A stretch of 64,000 bases of DNA from Anaerobiospirillum sp. NML120449 (lineage in GTDB: Bacteria; Pseudomonadota; Gammaproteobacteria; Enterobacterales; Succinivibrionaceae), in contig NZ_JALKIL010000011.1 of assembly GCF_023051105.1 (NCBI RefSeq), positions 1 through 64,000 on the forward strand, in the 5' to 3' direction. Position numbers and translations under genes: made by a program. The notes under the pieces are model-generated. The model had not been told where the DNA came from, did not search any database, and saw only the letters and a program-made list of their open reading frames with translations. Positions 1 through 9,041 of the stretch are shown here, one piece after another (within the stretch, counting starts at the first letter, position 1; every line of letters starts with the position of its first letter).

Positions 1-177
1 CTTATTGGTTCTACCAAAACAACAACTGGTCTCACAGTAAAGTGCGTACCAGATTTCAACAGCTATGAAACAGGCATCAAAATCAGTGATGCCCAGATGA
101 AATCGATAGACATGGAACCCATTGGGCTATTTCCTCTCTGGAACTATCGAATCAATGGCTTTAAAAGATCAATTTAA
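1..177 (+). CDS. ISAzo13-family transposase, C-terminal fragment (cut by window edge)
   Basis: Frame 1 is open from the first base to TAA at 175-177, giving 58 residues beginning LIGSTKTTTGLTVK and continuing with ISDAQM and a closing LWNYRI. The pattern (I)GxTxTxTGLxVK ... Y..GI.ISD..M ... WNY.I is what I recall for the end of ISAzo13/ISNCY-type DDE transposases. The start and the catalytic residues lie outside the window. I could not identify the right terminal inverted repeat downstream. The element may be intact or a remnant. Family call rests on motif memory only. Confidence 0.65.
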   Translation, partial: LIGSTKTTTGLTVKCVPDFNSYETGIKISDAQMKSIDMEPIGLFPLWNYRINGFKRSI

Positions 178-1176
178 TTGCTGACAGTTCCTAACAGCAT
201 AGCTGGTTCAAATTACGCTTGCTTTCACTGTTGCTCAGACTGCTGCTGCCAGCTGGCTCTCATGGGCTGCTGCAGATTTAACAGGCCGGCATTGGGATAT
301 GGGGTGAGTCGTTGCTGCAACAGATGCACTCGCGTGCTGTGGCTGACGCACTGCAGCTTGTGCAACGCCAGACATAGCTGAGGTGAGTTATTCCCTGCTA
401 CAGGCTTCGTTGATTTTGGTGCTGTCTGGTGCTGACACTGTCATGCTGTGTCAGGGAGATTCAAATATGCATTTTGGCGTTTGTTAGTCGTTTTTCAGCA
501 AAAATGAGCTGTTTTTCTGCATTTTGACCAGAAATTTAACGATTTTGGGTCATTTCGGGCATTTGTGCTCTGCAACTCACTTCATTATCAGCTGGGACTG
601 CAGTATTAGCTGCAGGCTCTTGTATATGGCTTTGCTCTGATGCAGGTGTGTACGGTATGCGGCAGCGCATATTATTGGGCTGCGCATATGTATGAGTTGC
701 TGGCGAGGCAGTGCTCTTAATGCAGTCATTAAGGTAGCCGGGCAGGGAGGTTGGCAACAGGCAGAGCGGCAGGCAGTGCGGCAAGTTGTTAGTCAGACAG
801 GCGTGCGTTCTGGCAGTTATTCAGTTAGACAGGCGGGCGGGCCGTAGTTATTCAGCCGAGCAGGCATTGTTATTTTGCTTTCAATATGGTTATGTAAAGC
901 ATGTAGTGGTGTTTTGATGGTGCTAAGTGTTGTATGTCAAGTTTTATAAAGTGTTTTGTGCGCAAGCTGGTGGATGCTGGTGACGGGGCCTGGGCAGATG
1001 GTATGTGGCGGGAAATGTGAGGTTGCCAGGTGGAAAAAACGGGGGATTTTTACCAGGAAAAAAGGTTGGTAAATCGTGATAAAAACACTGTTTCCAGGGG
1101 GATTAAGGGCGTAAAATATATGTATGGAAGAAGAGCATCAGCTCTTCGCACACACAATAGAAAAGGAGCACATTAC
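178..1176. other. Non-coding gap between transposase tail and nanQ
   Basis: No convincing gene in about 1 kb. The short open frames here have no Shine-Dalgarno sequence or recognisable product. The last 100 bases are AT-rich (around 1080-1125) and probably hold the nanQ promoter. The rest has no feature I can name. Confidence 0.6.
1130..1147 (+). promoter_or_regulatory. Perfect inverted repeat just upstream of nanQ
   Basis: Arms GAAGAGC and GCTCTTC (7 bp each, loop ATCA) end 29 bases before the nanQ start, directly after an AT-rich stretch (taaaatatatg). It could be an operator for the locus regulator or a 5'-leader hairpin. I did not find the same sequence in front of the other nan genes, so operator status is only a guess. 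Confidence 0.4.
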
Positions 1177-1632
1177 ATGTTAGCTACTTCCCTTGAGCTT
1201 GCTGGTAAGTACGATTATCTGTCTGAGAAGTTCGCCAGGAGCATTGAGTGGTTAAAGAACAACGACGCCACCAAGCTTGAAAACGGCCGTTATGACATCT
1301 GCGAGGGTGCTTTTGCTCTGGTACAGCGCTATACCACTGTTCCATTCGAGGCTATCCGCTTTGAGGCTCACAACGATTACTTCGATATCCAGTATCTGGC
1401 TCAGGGCATTGAGTCCTTTAATGTCTGCCTCCGTAAGGACTGCCAGGTAACTGAAGAAGATCCAGCCAATGACATGGTTTACCTGAGCACTCCAGAGGTT
1501 TACACCTCCGTTACCTTAAAGCCTGGTGAGTTTGCTATTGTTCCTCCAGAGGAGGGCCACCAGCCTCGTATCGCCTATCAGGGCAAGCCTGTAGACGTAG
1601 TTAAGGTAGTGGTTAAGGTCGCTGTTAAATAA
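1177..1632 (+). CDS. nanQ: YhcH/YiaL-family sialic acid anomerase (NanQ-like)
   Basis: The 151-residue protein belongs to the YhcH/YiaL (DUF386) cupin-like family. In E. coli the member linked to the nan operon, NanQ, speeds conversion of the sialic acid alpha anomer to the open or beta form in the cytoplasm. Visible family features are E63-x-H65 followed by DIQ at 70-72 and a late PPEEGHQP (residues 123-130), which supply metal-binding side chains. The frame is open further upstream, but ATG 1177 is preceded by AAAAGGAGC at good spacing and the sequence from here matches the family's usual length of about 150 residues. It faces the leftward nan genes and is followed by a strong terminator. 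Function is inferred from family plus neighbourhood; other family members act on other sugars. Confidence 0.85.
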   Translation: MLATSLELAGKYDYLSEKFARSIEWLKNNDATKLENGRYDICEGAFALVQRYTTVPFEAIRFEAHNDYFDIQYLAQGIESFNVCLRKDCQVTEEDPANDMVYLSTPEVYTSVTLKPGEFAIVPPEEGHQPRIAYQGKPVDVVKVVVKVAVK

Positions 1633-1706
1633 GCGTGTTGATCCGAAGCTTCTGAAGGCTCACAGAGCAAGGAAATGAGCCTGACGACAGCTAAGTGTGT
1701 GGAAAG

Positions 1707-1745
1707 AAAAAAGAGGTATGACCCCAGGGTCATACCTCTTTTTTT
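1707..1745 (+). terminator. Bidirectional intrinsic terminator between nanQ and nanK
   Basis: A-tract, then arms AGAGGTATGACCC and GGGTCATACCTCT around loop CAG, then a T-run. It lies 75 bases after nanQ and about 140 bases past the nanK stop, so it can serve both converging units. Confidence 0.9.
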
Positions 1746-1886
1746 GCGCTTTTATCAGGGCCCGTCAGCTGTCAGTGCCCCGGCTGCCCGCAGCGCAGCC
1801 GCCGGTTGGGGCGGCGGTGCAGCTGGCGGCTGTGTGTCCGTAGAGCTGCGCTGTTGTGTGGGTGCCCTGGTAGCATGGCGCTGTTA

Positions 1887-2795
1887 TCAGGCCAGGCCAC
1901 GGCGCTGGCGGAAGTTGTAGAATCCGCCTAACATGCCGGCGTCGTTGCGCAGAGTTGCAAACTCAATGCGGGTAGCACGGAACACAATGTCACGCAGCTT
2001 CTCTTTGAGTGAGGCCTCAATGCGTGGACGCAGGTATTCGTCACGGGCCATGATACCGCCACCTAAAATAACAGCCTGAGGATTCTGTACGGATACTACA
2101 TTGGTAATACCGTCGGTAAGGTGCTCGATAAGCTCGTCAATGGCCTTGATTGCGATCTCATCGCCCTGTTCGGCTTCATTGAAAATACGTATGCCATTTA
2201 CCTTTGAGACATCTTCACCGCGCAGCTGCGCATAGTATTTGACCAGATGAGTGGTGGAGGCCAGTTCGTGGAGCATGCCTCCTGGAACGCGCATGTAGGC
2301 AATCTCACCTGCTGAGTTGGAGGCTCCGCTAATCAGCTTGCCATCGCAGATCATGGCGCCGCCAATGGAGGTACCAATGGTCATGCAAAATACGCTGTGG
2401 CAGCCCTTACCGGCACCAAGCCACATCTCACCCATGGCAGCGCAGTTAACGTCGTTTTCTACCTCGCATGGCAGGGAGAACTCGCGGGTGATGATTTCCT
2501 TGTAGTTAACACCTGTGTAGTCGGGTATAGCATCTGGCAGGGAGTAAACAATCTTGCCCAGTTCAGGATCAACCATACCGGCAGTGGAGATGCTGACGCC
2601 CTTTATGAGATCACCGTGGGTATCAAGAGCAGCACGGGTGATGCTCTTAACCTTTTCTACAATGCCCGGACCGCCCTTTTCTTTGGCTTCGGTAGGCATC
2701 TCACCGCGCTCCATAAGGGTTCCGTCAAGGGTAGCTACGCCATGCTTGATGGCAGTGCCGCCGATATCAATGAGCACATATAAGTCTTGCTGCAT
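1887..2795 (-). CDS. nanK: ROK-family sugar kinase, probable N-acetylmannosamine kinase
   Basis: Predicted 302 residues. ROK kinases phosphorylate sugars; between nanA/nanE neighbours the expected substrate is N-acetylmannosamine, giving ManNAc-6-P for NanE. The phosphate loop DIGGT is at residues 10-14, the catalytic pair N114-D115 in VENDVN, and GTSIGG at 141-146. ROK proteins normally carry a zinc site CxCGxxGCxE next; here the segment at about 157-168 reads GASNSAGEIAYM with no cysteines, so this is a zinc-free ROK. A longer frame exists upstream, but ATG 2795 begins the homologous part (MQQDLYVLIDIGGT) and the extra N-terminus is Arg/Pro/Trp-rich junk. It is the last gene of the leftward nan set. 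Substrate assignment is by context. Confidence 0.85.
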   Translation of the reverse strand: MQQDLYVLIDIGGTAIKHGVATLDGTLMERGEMPTEAKEKGGPGIVEKVKSITRAALDTHGDLIKGVSISTAGMVDPELGKIVYSLPDAIPDYTGVNYKEIITREFSLPCEVENDVNCAAMGEMWLGAGKGCHSVFCMTIGTSIGGAMICDGKLISGASNSAGEIAYMRVPGGMLHELASTTHLVKYYAQLRGEDVSKVNGIRIFNEAEQGDEIAIKAIDELIEHLTDGITNVVSVQNPQAVILGGGIMARDEYLRPRIEASLKEKLRDIVFRATRIEFATLRNDAGMLGGFYNFRQRRGLA

Positions 2796-3071
2796 ATTAA
2801 TTCCCGTCAACAGCCTTGTCAGCCTCATGGTCCAGTCCGCACCACGCAAGGTCGGGCCCTGCCTGGCCGGCCATGCCCGGGCATGCCATGCCCAGCAGGC
2901 AGGGCATGGTGGGCGGGGCAAGGTTGGGAGCCGGGCCATGAGAGCAAACAAAAAAAGCAGGGACGTGGCCCTGCTTATGTAGGTTATTTTCTATGATTCG
3001 ATTTTGCTGCCGTGGCAGCTGCCGGGCTCAGGCCCATTGTAGCGGCTGCCTTACGGTGTGCTGCGGGCAGA

Positions 3072-4607
3072 TTACTTGCCGGCAGTAGCAGTTAAGTAGG
3101 TAGAGCCTTCTGGGGCTTCAAAGGTCTTGCCTGTTACAGCTGCCTGAATCTTTGATACTACGATACCAACAATCAGGGTTACAGCCATGGCGATGAAAGC
3201 GTACATCCAGAAGGAGATGCTTGGAACCTGGTACTTGCAGTAGAACACAATGCCGGTTGCAGAGAGGAAGCCGATGAAAGCGCCTAATGCAGTGGTCTTA
3301 CGGGTGAAAGCACCCAGTACGAATACACCAGCCAGAGCACCCAGAGCCTGACCTAAGAATGAGTTGAATAACTCGTAGGCGGACTTAACGTCCAGACGGG
3401 CCAGGTACATGGCAACGAGGATAGCGAAGATACCAATAGCCAGGGAGATGTACTGGGCAATCTTGGTCTGACGCTCGTAGTCCATGTTAGGAGTGATCTT
3501 AACCTGAATATCCATAACCCATGAGGTAGCAACAGAGTTAATACCGGTGGACAGGGTGGACTGGGAGGCAGCGTATAAGGCAGCCAGAATGATACCGGTG
3601 ATACCTACTGGGAGCTCATAGGTGAGGAAGTAGGCAAATACCTTGTCCTGAGAGTTACGGAAGGTTTCGGTAATTAACTCAGGGTTCTGCTGGTAGTACA
3701 GGTATAAAGCGGTACCAACCATGTAGAAGACGGAGGCGCAGAAGATGGACAGAACGCCGTTACCGATGGTCATCTTGTTGAGCTGCTTGACGTCAGTAGT
3801 GGTAGTGAAGCGCTGTACAACGTCCTGAGAGGAAACGTAGGAACAGAAAGTACTTAAACCGCCACCAACGAGGGTTACCAGTACGGAGGTGCCGAGCAGA
3901 TTGGTCCAGTCAATCCACTTCTCGCTGTCAGCCAGGAAGCGGCCGCCAACAGTTAAGGAGTCGGTAACATCACCAAGACCGCCATCTAACTTGTAGATGA
4001 TGTAGACCAGGGTCAGGGTAATACCGCCGATCAGAATGACACCCTGAATGAAGTCGGTCCAGAGCACAGCCTTTAAGCCGCCGGTGTAGGAGTACACAAT
4101 GGCGATGGCGCCCATGGCGATAATCAGAACGTCTACGCTGATGTCAGTCAGACTTGCCAGAGCTACACAAGGCAGGTACATAACGATGGACATACGGCCC
4201 AGCTGGAAGAGCACGAACATAACAGCGCCCAGAACACGTAAGGCTGGGGACTGGAAACGGATTTCCAGGTAGTGGTATGCGGTGTCGATGTCGAGCTTGG
4301 CGTAAACTGGCAGGAAGAAACGGATGGTAAGAGGGATGGCAATGATCATACCGAGCTGGGCAAACCATAACATCCAGGTGCCGCCGTAGGAGTTACCGGC
4401 CAGAGCGAGGAAAGAAATAGGGGAAAGTAAGGTTGCGAAAATGGAAACGGAGGTTACCCACCAAGGCACAGATCCGTCACCCTTGAAGAATTCCTTACCT
4501 TTCATTTCCTTCTTGGAGAAGTAAATACCTGCTAACAGCACGCCTATCATATAGACGACCAGCACGGTGGTATCAATCCAAGTAAAACCGTGTAGTTCTT
4601 CAGTCAT
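3072..4607 (-). CDS. Sodium:solute symporter (SSS family), probable sialic acid transporter
   Basis: Predicted 511 residues with about 13 hydrophobic segments along the whole chain, typical of the SSS family that couples Na+ to uptake of sugars, amino acids or sialic acid. N-terminal TTVLVVYMIGVLLAGIYFSK and a following WW.TSVSIFATLLSP segment match the family's first helices. It sits between nanA and nanK, so sialic acid is the likely substrate, replacing the MFS-type NanT of E. coli. ATG 4607 is preferred: GAGG lies 7 bases before it, whereas a TTG two codons earlier has no suitable ribosome binding site. The 405-base gap to nanA holds a hairpin terminator, so it may have its own promoter. 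No gene symbol is given because both NanT and SiaT are used for such proteins. Confidence 0.85.
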   Translation of the reverse strand: MTEELHGFTWIDTTVLVVYMIGVLLAGIYFSKKEMKGKEFFKGDGSVPWWVTSVSIFATLLSPISFLALAGNSYGGTWMLWFAQLGMIIAIPLTIRFFLPVYAKLDIDTAYHYLEIRFQSPALRVLGAVMFVLFQLGRMSIVMYLPCVALASLTDISVDVLIIAMGAIAIVYSYTGGLKAVLWTDFIQGVILIGGITLTLVYIIYKLDGGLGDVTDSLTVGGRFLADSEKWIDWTNLLGTSVLVTLVGGGLSTFCSYVSSQDVVQRFTTTTDVKQLNKMTIGNGVLSIFCASVFYMVGTALYLYYQQNPELITETFRNSQDKVFAYFLTYELPVGITGIILAALYAASQSTLSTGINSVATSWVMDIQVKITPNMDYERQTKIAQYISLAIGIFAILVAMYLARLDVKSAYELFNSFLGQALGALAGVFVLGAFTRKTTALGAFIGFLSATGIVFYCKYQVPSISFWMYAFIAMAVTLIVGIVVSKIQAAVTGKTFEAPEGSTYLTATAGK

Positions 4608-4934
4608 AAACAAAACCTCAAAAACTAATCTTGAAGAAGACTGGGGACCGCATGTCAGATAAGGAACGCAGCTTCAGGCGTTTGATCTGGTATCGATCCA
4701 ATTGCCCTGAATGTGGGGGAGAATCACGACATCCCGTCGTTATATACGACCTCAGTCGCTTTACTGAACCTGTCTAAAATAGCCCCCTGGGGACTTGCGT
4801 CCTTGAGGGGCTAGAGTGTGTGTGGTCCGTTTTGACAGCGGTGTTGCTGCTCCGCTGCCGTATTACAGGCAAAAAAAAATGCCCGTAATGAATTCGTGGC
4901 ATTGCTGCCATGGTCTCCGGGCTCAGAGCATGGG

Positions 4935-4990
4935 AAAAGCCCGGATACTGCTCAGGTAAGGCAATACCGGCTGTATTGCCTGACCCGGGC
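4935..4990 (-). terminator. Nested hairpin between nanA and the transporter
   Basis: Outer arms GCCCGG/CCGGGC enclose inner arms GGCAATA/TATTGCC. On the minus strand the hairpin is followed by CTTTTCCC. It lies 24-79 bases past the nanA stop. It may end or attenuate transcription before the transporter, or stabilise the nanA message. A second weak T-rich hairpin lies around 4870-4905. The rest of the gap 4608-4930 shows nothing clear. Confidence 0.6.
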
Positions 4991-5013
4991 GATTAAACAG
5001 ATGTGAGCAAGTC

Positions 5014-5895
5014 TTAGAAGTACTTGTGGTAGATCTTCTTGGCTTCCTCAATCATCTCTGGGGAGTAGGCGCCCATAGGCTGACGGCAGTAGCCTGCCTC
5101 AACACCGGCTTCCTGCAGGCAGATCTTTAAGGTGCCATACAGGCCGTTGGCCAGAACATCAGAGATGAAGTCGTTGGTGACGTGCTGAACTTCCAGAGCA
5201 GTCTTGATGTCGCCCTTTCTGGCGGCCTCAAAGATCTGACGGGCACGTACGCCGTTTACGTTGAAAGTGGAACCGATAGCGCCGTCAACACCCAGAACGG
5301 TAGCAGGGAGCATCATCTCGTCGAAGCCTGCGAATAATACCTTCTCAGGGAAAGCCTTGCGGAAGCGCTCTAATAAGTAGAAGTCACCTGCGGTGAACTT
5401 GACACCGGTAATCTTCTCGTTGGCGAATAACTCCTTGAACTGATCAACAGTGATGTTAACGCCGGTTAAGAATGGGATGAAGTAAACAACCATCTGGTTG
5501 TCAACATCCTTGAGGATGGTGTTGTAGTAATCCTTGATCTCGTTGAAAGAGAACTTGTAGTAGAAAGGAGTTACGGCAGATAAGGAGTCGTAACCCAGAT
5601 CGGTAACCAGCTTTGCCAGGTGTACGGACTCCTTGATGTTTAAGGAACCAACCTGAGCGATTAACTGGCACTGATCCTTGGCCTCATCCTTAACGATGTT
5701 GAAGATCTTCTCTTTCTCTTCGGTGCTTAATAAGAAGTTCTCACCGGTAGAGCCACCAACGTATAAACCGTCGACCTTGTTAACGTCGATGTTGTGGCGG
5801 ACCAGCTCACGGATACCCTTCTCATTGAGGTTGCCGTCCTTGTCAAAAGAGGTTAACAGAGCAGAATAAATACCACCGATCTTCTTGTAAGCCAT
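5014..5895 (-). CDS. nanA: N-acetylneuraminate lyase
   Basis: Predicted 293 residues (E. coli NanA is 297). The class I aldolase splits N-acetylneuraminate into N-acetylmannosamine and pyruvate in the cytoplasm. Visible are the carboxylate-binding GGSTGE (residues 47-52), catalytic Tyr138 in VVYFIP and the Schiff-base lysine K166 in GVKFTAGDF, all at family-typical places. ATG 5895 (MAYKKIGG) is preceded by GGAG at 9 bases and gives the usual N-terminus; a start five codons upstream is possible. It lies 163 bases downstream of nanE on the same strand. Confidence 0.95.
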   Translation of the reverse strand: MAYKKIGGIYSALLTSFDKDGNLNEKGIRELVRHNIDVNKVDGLYVGGSTGENFLLSTEEKEKIFNIVKDEAKDQCQLIAQVGSLNIKESVHLAKLVTDLGYDSLSAVTPFYYKFSFNEIKDYYNTILKDVDNQMVVYFIPFLTGVNITVDQFKELFANEKITGVKFTAGDFYLLERFRKAFPEKVLFAGFDEMMLPATVLGVDGAIGSTFNVNGVRARQIFEAARKGDIKTALEVQHVTNDFISDVLANGLYGTLKICLQEAGVEAGYCRQPMGAYSPEMIEEAKKIYHKYF

Positions 5896-6058
5896 TTGGG
5901 ATGTCTCCACTTAATAAAAAAACTGGTGCGCAGTTTACGGCACGGCAGGCCTGAGTATTTTTGCGAACCTGCTCAGTGCTTTCTGCGTAAAAAGTACAGG
6001 GTTAATAAATTTGCGCGTCGGGATTTATGTACACTTGCCGGCAGCGCCAGTACTGAAA

Positions 6059-6733
6059 TCAGACCTTTGGCAGGGCATCAATGAACCACTTGCCAATAAC
6101 CTGTGGGCGGGTAATAGCTGAGCCCACAATAGCGCCGTAGGCACCTACCTCATAGGCACGGACCAGATCAGCTGGAGTATTGATACGGCCTTCGGCAAAT
6201 ACAGGGATCTTGCAGGTGGCAACCAGACGGGCTACCAGGCCAAGATCCGGGCCCTCAAACTTAGGACTGTATGGGGTGTAACCTGATAAGGTGGTGGAAA
6301 TGGCGTCAAAGCCAATCTTTTCTGCGTTGTGAGCTTCTTCGTCGTTGGAAATATCGGCAAGACTCAGAAGGCCGGCATCTTTGATCATCTTGACCAGGTC
6401 TTCCAGCTTCTCGTCACCTGGGCGACGGCGCATGGTAGCGTCAAGGGCAATTACTTCGCAGCCGATATCGATTAAAGCCTGAACTTCTTTGCGGGTAGGG
6501 GTGATGTAGATTTCTGAATCGTCGTAATTCTGCTTGATAAGACCAATAACTGGCAGGCCTGTTACCTTTTTGATTTCTTTGATGTCTTCAACTGACTGGC
6601 AGCGGATGGCTACGGCACCTACCTGCTTGGCTGCAAGAGCCATGCGTCCCATGATGAAAGGACTGTGGAGTGGCTCGTCTGGAAGTGCCTGGCAGGAAAT
6701 GATCAACTTGTTCTTAAACTGTTCAAAAAGCAT
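6059..6733 (-). CDS. nanE: N-acetylmannosamine-6-phosphate 2-epimerase
   Basis: The 224-residue TIM-barrel enzyme converts ManNAc-6-P to GlcNAc-6-P, joining sialic acid to amino-sugar catabolism. Family features seen are the start SCQALPDEPLHSP, GLIKQNYDDSEIYITPT, the EVIALDATMRRRP strand and the C-terminal phosphate-binding AEGRI and GAIVGSAITRP segments. GAGG lies 8-9 bases upstream of ATG 6733. It lies between nanC and nanA in the leftward nan set. NagA and NagB, needed next in the pathway, are not in this window. Confidence 0.95.
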   Translation of the reverse strand: MLFEQFKNKLIISCQALPDEPLHSPFIMGRMALAAKQVGAVAIRCQSVEDIKEIKKVTGLPVIGLIKQNYDDSEIYITPTRKEVQALIDIGCEVIALDATMRRRPGDEKLEDLVKMIKDAGLLSLADISNDEEAHNAEKIGFDAISTTLSGYTPYSPKFEGPDLGLVARLVATCKIPVFAEGRINTPADLVRAYEVGAYGAIVGSAITRPQVIGKWFIDALPKV

Positions 6734-6997
6734 CGAATTAACCTCAGCTACGTCTTAGCTGACAAGGAAAGCATGGATCACTGGCAACGTTTACATCGAT
6801 GTCTGTTATTGCCAGTCAAATGCACAACTGATCCGGTTTTTTCCAGTCAGCTCTCTACAATGTCCTGCCAAAAACCATAACACACATAGGTTTTTGTCTG
6901 GCAACAGCGGATAAAAAGCTGATCACCATATTCTGCAGCCCGGCTGCGCGGCATCTGTGTGCCTTTTGTGATGAGCAGTTTTTTAGCAACTGTCAAA

Positions 6998-7053
6998 CTC
7001 CTGCAGCCGAAGCTGCAGGAGGGTGGAGGCCGCCCCACAGGGGCAATGGCCTC
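6998..7053 (-). terminator. Two consecutive hairpins after nanC
   Basis: Downstream of the nanC stop (minus strand) come first a nested hairpin at 7026-7053 (GAGGCC/GGCCTC enclosing GCCCC/GGGGC) and then a perfect 10-bp hairpin at 6998-7021 with a UUCG loop, followed by TTTG. The T-run is short, so they may be an imperfect terminator or an RNA stabiliser between nanC and nanE. The remaining gap 6734-6997 shows no gene; a nanE promoter could lie there. Confidence 0.6.
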
Positions 7054-7102
7054 CGACCATGGTTTAAGTAATTTTTCGGATGAAAATCAGCTCAACCAGG
7101 GA

Positions 7103-7834
7103 TTAGAAGGTGTACTGAACACCAACACGGAAGCGCATCTGACGCTTGTCAGTAGCACCGTTTACACCAATATCACCGATTTCAGCATATGGATTCCACT
7201 GACCGATACGGTAGTTGAATGCTACGTTGTGCTCGTAGTTGGTGTCCTTGTTGTCAAACAGAACCTGCTTGGTGCCATTCTCATTGTCATTGAGGGCCTT
7301 CATCCAAGTGAAGTTGTAGTTAACACCCCAGTTGTCCTTGTTGTAGCCAAGCCAGGCATCAACACGGGCACGCTTCCAGTCAGGATCGCTGCCACCGGAG
7401 TTACGCAGGTAGTCGTAACGTGGGCGTACGGCAAACCACAGACCGAAGTCGGTGTTGTACTGCAGACGCAGATATGGCTTGTAGAAAGTATCAGTTGAAG
7501 TCTCAGTGATGATACCTGGAGTTACGGTGAAGTTGCCAAACTTGAAGCCCCACCATAAGCTCATCTCAACAGCGTTAGCTGCGAAGTCGCCCCACTGGCC
7601 TTCCTTATAGCTAGGGTCAGTTGGCTGCTCGAGGATGTGACCAGACTTGACTGAGGAGTCAACGTAAGCGCCAATACCGTTGTCAAAAGCGGTAATGAAG
7701 CAGATACGATCGAAGTTCTGGCCGTACTCGGTACGGTACTCGTGACGGAGGTCAACAGTAACCTTAGCGGCGTTGGCAGCGGTTACGGCAACAGCGGCTA
7801 AACCTAATCCCAGAGCGAGTTTTGATAAGCGCAT
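7103..7834 (-). CDS. nanC: Outer-membrane porin of the KdgM/NanC family
   Basis: Predicted 243 residues with a clear signal peptide (MRLSKLALGLGLAAVAVTAANA) followed by VTVDLRHEYRTEY, the usual KdgM/NanC opening. Alternating strands run to a C-terminal aromatic residue (VGVQYTF), as in 12-strand outer-membrane barrels. Family members pass acidic oligosaccharides or sialic acid. Lying 58 bases after nanM and before nanE, this one is expected to carry N-acetylneuraminate into the periplasm. The name is given by family and context; oligogalacturonate transport cannot be excluded from sequence alone. Confidence 0.85.
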   Translation of the reverse strand: MRLSKLALGLGLAAVAVTAANAAKVTVDLRHEYRTEYGQNFDRICFITAFDNGIGAYVDSSVKSGHILEQPTDPSYKEGQWGDFAANAVEMSLWWGFKFGNFTVTPGIITETSTDTFYKPYLRLQYNTDFGLWFAVRPRYDYLRNSGGSDPDWKRARVDAWLGYNKDNWGVNYNFTWMKALNDNENGTKQVLFDNKDTNYEHNVAFNYRIGQWNPYAEIGDIGVNGATDKRQMRFRVGVQYTF

Positions 7835-7892
7835 TTTTTATCCTAAACGTAAGTTTTTGGTTCAATAAAATTGAATTACAGCTGGCTCAGTA

Positions 7893-9041
7893 TTACTTCT
7901 CAGTAACAACCTTGCCGTCCTTGACAGATACGGTGATCACATCGGTAGTAGCCTTACCACCGGAGGTCTCGCCGCCGACCATGATTAACTCATCGCCGTT
8001 CTGGATGCTTACACCGTAGGCAATTGGAGTGTCCAGCTTGCCGGCAAAGGTCCAGGCACCGTCAGCATAGGTGTAGATCTCGTCGCGCCAGGTCTTGGTG
8101 CAGCCTTCGTGAGCAAAGTTCTTGCCCTTGGCGTACTTGGCAGTGGAACCTGGGAAGTTGGCACCGCCAATAACAACCAGGGTACCGTTGGAGTAACCGG
8201 AGAATGCACCTGCAACACCTTCCTGAACCTTCTCACCCTTTGCAGGAATGAGGTCTGGAGCAGGAGTGAAGCGTGCAGCGCCGTCGACAACAGAGAACTC
8301 AACAGCAGTTGCAGTTCTCAGGCCAGGCTTGCGCTCGCCGTTTACAACGAAGACGCTCTGGTCCTTAGGGTCAACAGCAACAGCTGAACCTGCAGTACCA
8401 AAGTAAGGTAAATCACCTAAATATGACCAGGCATTAGCCTGAGGGTCGTACTGTAAAACAGCCTTATTGAAGAAGTAGTCTTTTACAGGCTTGCTGATGT
8501 AGTCGGCATTGATCTTGTCAGTCAGGGCCTTGTTACCCTTCTTGGCTGCATAATCAAGATCCTTGAAGTAACCGTCAAAGATTTCCTTGTTAACGGAGCC
8601 TACTACAATAGCGTTCTTGCCATCAGCACTTACTACGGTGTGACCGGTAAGGCCGATTGGTGAGCGAGTTAAGAGCTTTGACCAGGTGTTCTTGGCAGGA
8701 TCGTACTCAAATACCTCATTTGATACGGAGAGGATATCTGAGGTGATTTTGCCTACGCCACCAAATACGTAGATCTTGTTATTTAAAGCAACAGCCTGAG
8801 CCTGATCACGAGCAGCTTCAGGGAACTTGGCAATGGCTTCCCACTTAGGGCTCTTGGCCTTGGTGTCCAGCTTGTACCAGTCCTGACCGGCGGTACCTAA
8901 ACCAACGTAAATAACACCATCGTTCATGGCACCGGCGCCAGACTTGAATGGAACTGGCAGATCTGGAAGAGCGGCAGCAAAAGCTGATGTGGTGGTCATT
9001 GCGCCTAAAGCTAAGGCGGCGGCTAAATGCTTAATCTTCAT
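7893..9041 (-). CDS. nanM: Periplasmic N-acetylneuraminate epimerase (kelch-repeat)
   Basis: Predicted 382 residues. A signal peptide of about 23 residues ends SAFAA, then kelch-type repeats are visible (IYVFGGVGK, KNAIVVGSVN, TLVVIGGANFPG, ELIMVGGETSGG). NanM mutarotates alpha-sialic acid to the beta form in the periplasm. GANFPG and the WRDEIYTY segment are typical of the family. An upstream frame extension exists, but ATG 9041 is the one with CAGGAG 8 bases before it and a proper signal peptide after it. It is the first gene of the leftward set and has a CRP-like site about 230 bases upstream. Confidence 0.92.
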   Translation of the reverse strand: MKIKHLAAALALGAMTTTSAFAAALPDLPVPFKSGAGAMNDGVIYVGLGTAGQDWYKLDTKAKSPKWEAIAKFPEAARDQAQAVALNNKIYVFGGVGKITSDILSVSNEVFEYDPAKNTWSKLLTRSPIGLTGHTVVSADGKNAIVVGSVNKEIFDGYFKDLDYAAKKGNKALTDKINADYISKPVKDYFFNKAVLQYDPQANAWSYLGDLPYFGTAGSAVAVDPKDQSVFVVNGERKPGLRTATAVEFSVVDGAARFTPAPDLIPAKGEKVQEGVAGAFSGYSNGTLVVIGGANFPGSTAKYAKGKNFAHEGCTKTWRDEIYTYADGAWTFAGKLDTPIAYGVSIQNGDELIMVGGETSGGKATTDVITVSVKDGKVVTEK

